Shown here in pieces: positions 25,157-33,879 of a stretch of 64,000 nucleotides of DNA; positions within the stretch are counted from its first letter, which is position 1, and each line of letters opens with the position of its first letter. Made by a program: the position numbers and the translations under genes. Source of the stretch: Megamerina dolium (lineage: Eukaryota > Arthropoda > Insecta > Diptera > Megamerinidae); contig OY978529.1 in assembly GCA_963854835.1 (NCBI GenBank), positions 44,571,321 to 44,635,320 on the forward strand, read 5' to 3'. The notes below the pieces were generated by a model. It was not told the origin of the DNA. It did no database searches and saw only the letters and a list, made by a program, of their open reading frames with translations.

Positions 25157-26076
25157 CAGTCCAGGAACAGAAACTCGCTCAAAGGACTCCTCGGAGCATA
25201 TTAGTGGCATATATATATATGGACATGTTATAGCCCGCCTATAAATCGCATGTATAGAAATTCGCGTAGTAAATAAAAATCATTGATATCAAAAGAAATA
25301 TTCATACAAAGATCTAAATGGTAACGATAAAGAAGGCAATTGCCTGCTTCGACTTCTAGGTACGGCATGATGTAATTGAAATTATTTTCAAATCAATTAC
25401 TTGTAGTCTACTTTAGCTCCGTTTTGGCAAATTTCCAAAGAAAATATTTACAAAAGAGACGAAAGACAAAAAACACAATTAGACAACACAAATATGAGTA
25501 AAATCGAAATCATTGTTTGTCGATTGTGGTTTCAATAAACTTACGTTTGCTTTTGCGCCTCATTTTCGTTATTCTACAATAGTTTCTAAATGTAGACATT
25601 ACTTGAGTATTCAAGTACAAATGTGCACATGGCGATTATAATAAATCTAAAACTCTCAAATATAAAACTTCGTATGTATAATAAATTTTCTTAAGCAATT
25701 TAACTTTTGTTTTGAGTCGATTGGTTATCGAACTTCGATATTTGGTCGCCAAGTGGAAAATATTATACTATGTAGTATATGTATGCAAAATGGCAACATC
25801 AAAAACAAATGAGGATAATTTACTTTAATAAGATCGATAGTAAGATGAAATAGATGTAGATTGCTTGCAGACCACATTTCCTTTATGCAAAGTAATTTCA
25901 GCTCATTACTTATTAAAAATGTTCACTAAAAAAGAAAACCAAGACACATCCACGAAGAGAATTCTATACTTTTATGGAGCAACGAAATAATAATAATAAT
26001 ATATTATCACATTTACACAGGTGTTGATAAAAATGTAAGCGCATTTTGTACAAACGAATTCACCTTCAAAAGTTAT

Positions 26077-26082
26077 TCAGTT
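26077..26082 (+). promoter_or_regulatory. possible initiator (Inr) of the hexosaminidase gene
   Basis: TCAGTT matches the insect initiator consensus and would give a 5' UTR of about 48 nt before the ATG at 26127. A second TCAGT follows at 26082-26086. No convincing TATA box lies 25-35 bases upstream, and the downstream promoter element match is only partial. Such short motifs occur by chance, so this is a weak call. Confidence 0.3.
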
Positions 26083-26126
26083 CAGTCGAGCATTGCTTGT
26101 TGGAAAGTGTAGAATAATATTTTAAA

Positions 26127-28177
26127 ATGTCTATGAACAAAACTGTACTCCTTTCAGTAATTTTACAGGCTCTGTTTTACGCATTAGCTTTGGCTGACGG
26201 TGGTTATTTAAGTTATGGACCAGAATTTAAAGCAACAATAGGTAATAAGTGATTTTAGCTAAGAAACAATTGGAATTCTTCACTAAAAGACCATTAAAAC
26301 TTGATTAATTTTCATTCAGGTGAAGTTTGGCCTCAACCATATCAGCAAAATACGAAAACAAATCGTTACTATACTCTAAATCCGTTGAAATTTAAATTTT
26401 TGGTAACATTTTCAATTTATCTTCAAACGAAAATTTGAATAATTTATGCTCTCATTTAGGTTGTTAATAAAAATTGCGCCAACTTGCAAGCAGCGATCGA
26501 ACGTTATAAGAAAATCATTAAAGATTCCGCACACGGCTATATGCAAGCACCAGCAACCCCAGCCTCCAATATTATTCGCAACATTGAGGAGATACACATC
26601 AATTTAACAAAATCATGTGAATCATTGCCTTACTTGGGCATGGATGAGTCATGTAAGTCAGTAAGCGTACGAATCTGTTTCCATCACTGACACAATCTTA
26701 CGGCGCAACTCACATTGGTTAATCACTCTGCATTCTCTGGATTCATTCTATTTGTACTTTTTATTTTCATCTTTTTTTAATCAAACATTTTCCTTTGCTA
26801 AAAGATTATGTCTGGGGTGATGGTCGCGTAATTGCCAACTCAATTTGGGGTATTCTACGTGGGTTAGAAACACTTTCTCAGCTATTAGTGCCAATGCCAA
26901 ATGGCATGGTAAATACAACACCCAATATAATTTAACTCATTAGAGTATTAATTCGAAATAAACGATTTATTTTTAGCTACGTATTGCTGATACAGAAATT
27001 TACGATGTACCACGTTTTAAGTATCGTGGCTTGATGTTGGACTCAGCACGTCACTTTGTAAGCAAACAAAAAATTTTGCAACTTATTGATGGTATGGCAT
27101 ACAATAAGCTCAATGTCTTCCATTGGCATTTGACAGATGATTCCGCTTTTACATACAATTCAAGTACTTTTCCTGAGTTGGCAGAAAAAGGTGCTTACCG
27201 TTCCGATTTTACGTACTCCAAAACAGACATAGAGGAAATAGTAGAATATTCGCGTGTCCGTGGTATACGTGTTGTTGCGGAATTTGATACGCCAGGTTAG
27301 TTAGTGATACATCAATTGAAATTATACTAGCAATTTCTACCATTCATGCCACAGCTCATACAGCTTCATGGGGTGCATCCCATCCGGAAATTATGACAAA
27401 ATGTTATGGCAAATATAACGGTCAATTGGGTCCATTCAATCCAACACTGGAGACAACATTTAATTTTCTCTATAGATTTTTTAAGGAAATTAAGGGTCTC
27501 TTTCCCGACAACTATCTACATCTTGGCGTCGATGAAGTTGACACCGCATGCTGGGAGTCCAATCCACAAATACAGAATTATTTGAAATCAAAAGGTCTCG
27601 ATAATGGTGATCTTTCCTACATGTATTTGGAACGTTTCTCAGCAAATATTTCAGCAATTGGCTGGAAGCAAATTGTTTGGCAAGAGGTGGGTTGATCTGT
27701 TAACAGCTAGCATGGATTAATTGCATCTTTAACCCTCAGGCAATGATCGAAAATTCACTAATGGAATGGCCAGCCGGTACAATAGCACAAGTCTGGCAAG
27801 ATTCGAAACAAACAATGGAAACACTGACAAAACGTAGTCACGATGTTATCTTGAGTGACGGTTGGTATCTGTATGTACTTGCTACCGGTGCAGATTGGGA
27901 AAAATTCTATTTGATTGAACCAACCGATTTTCGAGGCACTACACAACAAAAACAACATGTTATTGGTGGAGAAGCATGCCTCTGGACCGAATGGATTAAT
28001 GAGCATAATGTTTTGTCAACAACTTTTTCACGAGTCAGTGCTGTGGCAGAACGTTTATGGTCTGAGAAAAGTCATCGGAATATTGAAGAAGCGCGCTTAC
28101 GCTTAGAGGAGCACAATTGCCGTATGATTCACAGAGGCATTGAAGCGAGACCAGCAAATGGGTTTGGACTTTGCTAA
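26127..28177 (+). CDS. beta-N-acetylhexosaminidase, HEXA/HEXB type (GH20), complete, 7 exons
   Basis: Exons are 26127-26241, 26320-26402, 26460-26652, 26805-26908, 26977-27295, 27355-27686 and 27740-28177. All introns are GT-AG and joined phases give 1584 nt, 527 aa, close to human HEXA/HEXB length. GH20 enzymes remove terminal GlcNAc/GalNAc from glycoconjugates, usually in lysosomes or after secretion. A hydrophobic signal peptide fills about residues 7-24. Visible GH20 landmarks are RGLMLDSARH (182-191), FHWHLTDD (213-220), the catalytic pair in HLGVDEVD (Asp331-Glu332), WQE at the exon 6/7 join, and GGEACLW plus AVAERLW near the C-terminus. The three cysteine pairs of vertebrate HEXA/HEXB appear conserved, including the C-terminal pair. 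Sequons NLT, NSS and NIS are present. Oddities: the usual HLGGDE reads HLGVDE and the usual PGHT reads PAHT. The gene lies antisense in an intron of a minus-strand gene. Family is certain; lysosomal versus sperm or secreted role is not. Confidence 0.95.
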
Positions 28178-28210
28178 AGTGGTTGCTATTAAAGCGCTCA
28201 GCTTTATAGC

Positions 28211-28216
28211 AATAAA
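28211..28216 (+). terminator. polyadenylation signal of the hexosaminidase gene
   Basis: AATAAA occurs 34 bases after the TAA stop. The mariner element begins about 50 bases further on, so the 3' UTR is short and ends just before the transposon. Confidence 0.6.
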
Positions 28217-28312
28217 TGTTATATGTTAATATAGATATTTATTAGCTTCCCAATCATAATATACGAGGGCTACTATTTATATCTCTGGAATAGCAAATAA
28301 TAACAAACATTT

Positions 28313-29790
28313 TTAAATTTCACCATGTTGACCAATGCACTTTTGCATTCGTTCAAACCATTTGTCATAGCAGTTTTTCCATTCCTCTTGAGACACTTCC
28401 AAAACATTGTTTTTGAACGCTTCAACTGCTACTTTGGCGCTCGTAAATTGTTGACCACGCAGTTTACCTTTGATATTCGGGAACAAGAAGAAGCCATTGG
28501 GTGCCAAATCAGGACTGTACGGAGGATGAGTCATCAATTCGATATTTTAACTACTCAAAAATTCGCCTGTTTGACGAGATGTGTGAGAGCTCGCATTGTC
28601 ATGATGGAGAATGATACGTCTTTGGCGGTTGGTTTTGCGAATTTCTCTGAAGACTTCCAGCAAACAAATGGTCGGGTATAAATCAGAATTGACCGTCCAA
28701 CGTTGCTCAAGCGGAACAGTGGCCATATGACCCATTCGGCCCAAGAAACAGGCGACCATTTGCTTCGATGTTCTGTGGGCCTGAACAACTTTTGTTGGAT
28801 TTGGCTCATCTTGGAACACCCACACGGTCGTTTGCAATTTTTTTTCCGGTTCATACGCATATATCCATAATTCGTCACCTGTCACGATTTTATATACGAT
28901 TTTTTTTAAAGAATTTCCTTACACCAATCGACGCGAGCCTTCTTTTGAGCTGTTGATAAATTATGGGGTATCTAGGTTAGGTTAGGTTATGTGGCTGCCC
29001 TCTCTCTGAGAGAACACACTTAGGCCAGAAAGGCCCATTGTGATACCACTGAGCTTCTCTTCCAATGCTGTTGTGCGTGTTAAATTTGGACAGCATTAGA
29101 AGGGACCTACTTATATTAGCCGGTTCCGAACGGCAGAACTCTTGTGACATCACTTTAACTTAGTTTTTGTCACAGAGCTCTTTTAAGAAGCATTTTTGGC
29201 AAATTGTTACTGCCGGAAAAATTGCCAATTCTTGCCGGCAGGTGGGTACCGTTCGAAAGAAAAATCTTTTCGATATTAAATTTTGTTATGCTTCAGCCGG
29301 GGATTGAACCCACGACCTACAGATCAGAAGGCCAACGCACTAACTACTGAGCTACGGCACCCACATCCACCCACATGGGGTATCTAACGTCGGCAAATTT
29401 TATTTTACAACTAACTGTTCATGCAAAATCGAATGTATTGAAGTGGAACTAATGTGCAAGGATGCCTCTATCCCACGATATATCACATGACGATCTTGCA
29501 TTATCAGTTCATGCACTGCATCGATGTTTTGTGGCACAACAACCGATTTTGGACGACCTTCATGGAATTCGCCGGCGACCGAATTACGACCACGATTGAA
29601 TTTACAATACCAGCGATATAGTGTGGTTTTTCAAAGTGCTTTACCGCCATACAAAATAATAAGTTCATCGACACATTCTTGTTGAGATAATCCACGTCGA
29701 AAGTTGTGAAAAATTATCCAACGAAAACCTTCTCTTGAAATTTCAATTTTTTGGCCAAATTGATTTTTTTAACTCTCTGTAAACGTAACA
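28313..29790 (-). pseudogene. mariner transposase pseudogene (D34D family)
   Basis: Reading from about 29790 leftward, the frame gives a mariner helix-turn-helix (RRGLSQQECVDELIILYGG), an in-frame stop, then after the SINE the catalytic core VTGDELWIYAYEPE, HHDNASSHTSRQ and YSPDLAPNGFFLFP. One TAA stop lies between the last two motifs where the frame otherwise continues unbroken. The final catalytic Asp, normally in APNDFF, is Gly (APNGFF). The C-terminus WFERMQKCIGQHGEI is complete. Stops, the missing catalytic residue and the SINE insertion make it inactive. Confidence 0.92.
28975..29374 (-). mobile_element. tRNA-derived SINE, tail type B, nested in mariner
   Basis: A full copy flanked by a perfect 12-bp duplication ATGGGGTATCTA at 28963-28974 and 29375-29386. 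Read on the minus strand it begins with a tRNA-like head (A box TAGCTCAGTAG, B box GGTTCAATCCC), then the family body, and ends GGCAGCCACATAACC followed by CTAACCTAACC. Confidence 0.9.
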
Positions 29791-30104
29791 AATAGCATCT
29801 GTAAATCGAAATGTTGTGAGCACGTTTCTATTAAAAAATGTCAAACTTTATTATGGTGTTGCCAGATTTTAGCTATTGACATTAGTGTTGCCAGATTCCG
29901 AAAAATGAATAGTAAATAGTAGCCCTCGTATACATTAAAAATCTCGTCTAAGTAACTCTTATTTTAGATCTCATAAATGGTAAAGCCTTTACCTCCTATT
30001 TAGATTGATCGAGTGGAGTGAAAAAAAATGTGCTTTTTCACAAAAGATTATCAGTGAAACAAAAAAAAAGTGGAAAAAAGAATAGAGAATTAATAAATAC
30101 TCAC

Positions 30105-30221
30105 GTGTTGGTTTGGATCGCGCCGCAGATGTGCCATTGGCTGTTTGCTGAGTTTTAGGTGGTGGTCCTAAATCAGTTGGTGATATCGTTAAATTTCGTA
30201 CATCACGCTTTTTGGCAGCTC
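30105..30221 (-). CDS. internal coding exon of host gene
   Basis: The acceptor is TTTTAG and the donor is GTGAGT. The exon is 117 nt, phase 1 in and phase 1 out, so it can be skipped or included without changing frame. It encodes AAKKRDVRNLTISPTDLGPP then a Gln/Thr/Ala-rich run ending SAARSKPT. The basic start and Pro-rich middle suggest a linker rather than a folded domain. It joins in frame to the exon at 18930-19178 (SKPT-Q-KRFNSN). The whole hexosaminidase gene, a mariner and a maT relic lie in the intron that follows. Confidence 0.65.
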
Positions 30222-30927
30222 CTAAAATACACAAGAAAATATGGAAAGGAAGTACATGAGAATTGAGTTAAAAATCAAATTCAATTAAAATTTTTATTGA
30301 AATTTACATAGTCGAAGAGAGCAACAATATTTTTTACAAAAAAAAAATAGTCATTTTAGCAAAAAGTCAAAACTTTATAAATAATTTTTTTTTTTTTTTT
30401 TTTTGAATAAAAAAATTTAATCGCAATAACTAACGACGAATTTCACATAGGTGTGACATTTGAGAAATATATAAAAAATATATCCACATGTGTCTTTTGC
30501 CTTACATATTTAATATAATTTCTCTCTGGCAGTGCTTCGCCTTATTTATTTGTATCTTGCGTGCTTAAGAGAACACTTGTCAACGATGATTCTCTTTCTA
30601 TGTCAGCCTAGTAGTTTTGGACACAAAAACACCAAAAGTGAAGAAACATATAAAAAACTCTGTGTTTTTTGAATAAAGGTAGCTTTTGAGTGACCCATCT
30701 ACGTGAAATATTTCCTATCCAACACAAAAATAATCATTGAAATCGGAAAAACTTTCGAGTATGTAAATAGTTATGGTATTACAAACATACATACAACCGA
30801 ACTGAGTACTGCTTTAAGTCGTTAAAAAATATTAATAATTTCAAAATTTATGCAAGATCATGTTCATACTAAATGTGCGTACATTCCCATCTGTACTCAT
30901 ACGTAATTGTGTTCATTCATTCAAGCA

Positions 30928-30947
30928 ATCATCATCATCATCATCAA
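30928..30947. repeat. (ATC)n microsatellite
   Basis: Six to seven ATC units. Other short trinucleotide or dinucleotide runs are (AAC)n at 1060-1086, (AC)n at 18725-18743 and (TTA)n at 50226-50244. Confidence 0.8.
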
Positions 30948-31197
30948 CAAAGTCATTCATTCACATTTATGACAAAAACAATTTCATAAATTACTTGCAA
31001 ACAATGTGGAAAATATTTTTGCTCACTTGAAATAATGATGAGGAGATGAGAAGAGAACAGAAATACATGGAGAATAAATGGAAACGGATAACAACAGCGC
31101 ACAATAAGTTCACATATTCGTATTCATGTTGTGGTACACTTCATTATTATTACAGCCAACAATTTCGAACGAATGAAATTTTTTTATTTTATTTTAG

Positions 31198-31376
31198 AGT
31201 CTATTAAAATACAAAAATCTTCATCATCACATAAATGTGAGAAACGTGACCATTTCGATAAAGCACGATTAAATTTTCCACGAATGAAATGGAAGGAAGA
31301 TGTGGCCAGTATGGTCAAGCGCCGGATGCAAGGGAAAATGGATAAACATAAGCATGTTGTACATAGAATTATGTAG
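31198..31376 (+). CDS. candidate terminal exon of an unidentified plus-strand gene
   Basis: A T-rich tract ending TTTTAG precedes an open stretch of about 59 codons running to TAG. The peptide is rich in basic residues (KCEKRDHFDKARLNFPRMKW, then a run ending HVVHRIM). Its composition is more protein-like than that of neighbouring chance frames. No matching upstream exon was identified, and an oligo(A) run follows the stop. It may instead be a decayed TE or retrocopy. Confidence 0.3.
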
Positions 31377-31459
31377 ACAGAAAGTGGGTGCTTTTTTTGC
31401 AAAAAAAAAAAAAATTTATATTTAATTTAAGTGAAATGTGTAAATGCAAATATGTCTAA

Positions 31460-31693
31460 ATGTACAATCGAAATCGAAACAAATTCAAATATGTACATAA
31501 TTCTTGGAAATCTACAAAAAATTACCCAAGTTATAAACAAACAGATGATTTATACGAAGCAAGTCAAATGTTGCGTGATAGAAAACAAATCAACAACGCT
31601 TATGAGAATCATTCTCGAGTGGAATTTCGAAGCGAAATAAAACAATGTTGCGTGAACAATATAATTACACGTGTTAGGTTCATAAACGAATGA
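31460..31693 (+). CDS. unrecognised small ORF downstream of 31198-31376
   Basis: A 77-codon frame starts MYNRNRNKFKYVHNSWK and includes TDDLYEASQMLRDRKQ. Its amino-acid mix is unusually balanced for this AT-rich region. It lies in a different frame from the preceding candidate exon and has no visible splice signals or motif. It may be a pseudogene continuation or chance. Confidence 0.2.
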   Translation: MYNRNRNKFKYVHNSWKSTKNYPSYKQTDDLYEASQMLRDRKQINNAYENHSRVEFRSEIKQCCVNNIITRVRFINE

Positions 31694-32076
31694 AAACCTC
31701 TTGCATAAATAATACAAGAATTTTGTTCTATTACTTTGAAATTAAAATACTTTTCACATAAAACTCCACCCAGCTTCAACTTTCAAAATAATTTCAAATG
31801 TAATGCTATTTGCATGATGCGAAATAATCTCTACAAATGTATTTGCATGTCAATTAATTTTTATATACTATTTTGATTCATGCAATAACACAATAGCGGT
31901 GGATGTATCATTCTTTCACTTAAAAGGAGGGTCACGTCACATAGGTCTCGATATTTGGGATATTTCATTTTGAAGGAATTGCATACAAATGACACAATTT
32001 GCTGCAGTTCTGCTAATGTGTACATTGGGATGAGCTTGTTACTATCTCCTCTAGAAAGGACGTTTGGCATGACCTA

Positions 32077-33000
32077 CGAGGGCGGTCCCAGAACTACCCG
32101 ACCTGACATATAGATGGCGGCAGTAGTTTGAAAAAAAAAATTACTTTGGTGAAAAGTGGCAACCTTATAAAACATATGTTTTAAGTTTTAAGGCGCCACG
32201 TTGTTTAGTATTTTTTTGAAGCCATTGAAAGTTAACGACCTCAGTGAATTTGTAAACATGGAAAAAATTGGTCACCGTTATTCAATACTTTCATTTGAAA
32301 GCTCTCTGGGGGAGACTGCTCCTTCATTTACGACCATAGATATTGGGTGGCAGAGTTTAAACGAGGTCGTACGAGCTGCCAAGATGACCAAGGTGACCAC
32401 GCCAGAAACGGTTAAGAAAATCCACAAAATGGTATTGGATGATCGCCGGCTGAAGGTGCGTGAGCTAGGTGAAATTATAGGCATTTCAAAAGGAGCTATA
32501 CGTCGTATATTGACCGAAAATTTGGAGATGAAAAAGCTGTGTGCAAGATGGGTGCCTCGTTTGTTCACAATAGAACAAAAGCAACGTCGTGAAGATGTTT
32601 CTGTAGAGTGTTTGACGATGTTTCACAGTAATAAAGCCGAGTTTTTGCGTCGATTCGTAACCATGAATTGGACATGGGTCCACCACTTCACACCTGAGAC
32701 ATAAGAGCAGTCAAAAGAGTGGACTGAAAGGGGAGAATCGTGTCTTAAGACGGCGAAGACAGTTCCATCTGCAGGAACGCCATAACCGTCTGTTTTTCCG
32801 ATGCACGTGGGATAATTTTTATTGATTATCTTCAAAAAGAAAAAACAATCAACGGCGAGTATTATGCTAATTTGTTGCAGCGTTTAAATGATGAAATTAA
32901 AGAAAAAAGGTGGCATTTGGTGAAAAAGAAAGTGTTGTTTCGTCAAGACAATGGATCAGTTCACACATCCGCTATTGCAATGACCAAAATCTTTTGTGAC
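32077..33000 (+). mobile_element. mariner relic, 5' end retained, 3' truncated
   Basis: The left end CGAGGGCGGTCCCAGAACTA after TA at 32075-32076 is mariner-like. The coding part from ATG at 32258 includes TPETVKKIHKMVLDDRRLKV, GISKGAIRRILTENL, KLCARWVPRLFT and, after frameshifts, VLFRQDNGSVHTSAIAMTKI, which holds the second catalytic Asp. It stops at a LINE fragment, so the YSPDLAP end is lost. TGA/TAA stops lie in the middle. Confidence 0.8.
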
Positions 33001-33027
33001 GTACTTGACCGAAATTCGGTCAAGTAC
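33001..33027. repeat. 27-bp near-perfect palindrome at a TE junction
   Basis: GTACTTGACCGAA, one central A, then TTCGGTCAAGTAC. It lies exactly where the plus-strand mariner relic ends and the minus-strand LINE fragment begins. Confidence 0.8.
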
Positions 33028-33300
33028 CTTCTTAAAAAAATTAACAATAACAGCCTTTTGTTGATTAATGCGGAGGTCTTCGTTGGCGCACCATTGATCA
33101 GTAATTTGAAAGGTATAGGTCATACAATCAGATATCGTACCTCCGATTCTTCCTGTGGTTAGAATAACAACGGCATCTATATAACCAATGACCTCAAAGC
33201 CGGCTGAGAATAACCAGTTCATAGATCGAGAAAAACCACAGTCGAGAGGAAAGAACACCACCCTGAAGAAGAGAACCTGTGACGGCCCTGATGTTAGCTT
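33028..33300 (-). pseudogene. LINE RT fragment, second family
   Basis: Minus-strand frame reads FEVIGYIDAVVILTTGRIGG then TISDCMTYTFQITDQWCANE and LRINQQKAVIVNF, matching GYADDVVIL....WC...GLxINPxKT of jockey/LOA-like RTs. The YADD box is YIDA. The frame is open but short and truncated at a mariner relic. Confidence 0.7.
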
Positions 33301-33416
33301 TGATATTACCTAAAGTTGAAAAAATGTCACTGAGTATTCACCTATGCCTCTACGGACCAAAACCCTTACAATAGATTCATACCCAATATTATAAAAAAAA
33401 ACCTTCTATGTCGAGA

Positions 33417-33619
33417 AAGGCACAAAGTGGAAGTTCCTTTGACTGTTATACAGTTAGAAGTTGGACCTTTAGAGCGAACACATTTTGCAAGTTCTGTAGG
33501 ACTATTTTTCTGTCCAGGAAGGCACAAAGTTGAAGTTCCATTGACTCTTATACTCTTAGAACTTAGACTTTTAGAACGAAAAGATTTTGCAAGTTCTGTA
33601 GGCCTATTTTTCTGCTTTG
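33417..33619. repeat. direct tandem duplication, about 102-bp unit, two copies
   Basis: Units start AGGCACAAAGT(G/T)GAAGTTCC and end TTTTGCAAGTTCTGTAGG(A/C)C. Both strands stay open across the pair: the plus frame gives repeated FASSVGLFF, the minus frame repeated PTELAK. Divergence is about 15-20 percent. Origin unknown. Confidence 0.75.
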
Positions 33620-33767
33620 GGATGAAAATCACACCGACTTTCCTCCAAGAGCTTGGAACTTATCCAAATTTTAAACTTGGATTAGCGATTCCAGCATTGT
33701 GTCCAAAGTAGAAAAAGAAGAACCAGAGAAAAATATTATTTTTATAAAAGTTACGCTCATCACTTAC

Positions 33768-33879
33768 CTTTCGTACGTTTTCCAAAACTACCAAAACGTT
33801 CACGTTCAATAACTTGACTGTGCACATAACGTTCCGAATAGGAACGCGATATTTTATCCTTTGAGCTATGAGCACCCAT
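33768..33879 (-). CDS. alternative first coding exon of host gene, MGAHSSKDK N-terminus
   Basis: The ATG at 33879 opens 37 codons plus one base, closed by a consensus GTAAGTG donor. The peptide starts MGAHSSKDKISRSYSERY and ends RFGSFGKRTK, rich in Ser, Arg and Lys. Gly2 with Ser6 and a basic following residue matches the N-myristoylation pattern, so this isoform may be membrane-anchored (inference). The bases just before the ATG are CAG after a polypyrimidine-like run, so a 5' UTR exon may splice exactly onto the start codon. The leftover G completes GGA with the exon at 30221, giving KTK-G-AAKKRD. Function unknown. Confidence 0.6.

Larger units (their letters stand above)
28264..29928 (-). 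mobile_element. mariner element with nested SINE
   Basis: Inverted ends share TATACGAGGGCTACTATTTA and its reverse complement, with TA on each side. The body holds a mariner transposase on the minus strand. A SINE with its own target duplication interrupts it at 28975-29374. Without the SINE and one TSD copy the element would be about 1.25 kb, the usual mariner size. Confidence 0.92.
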
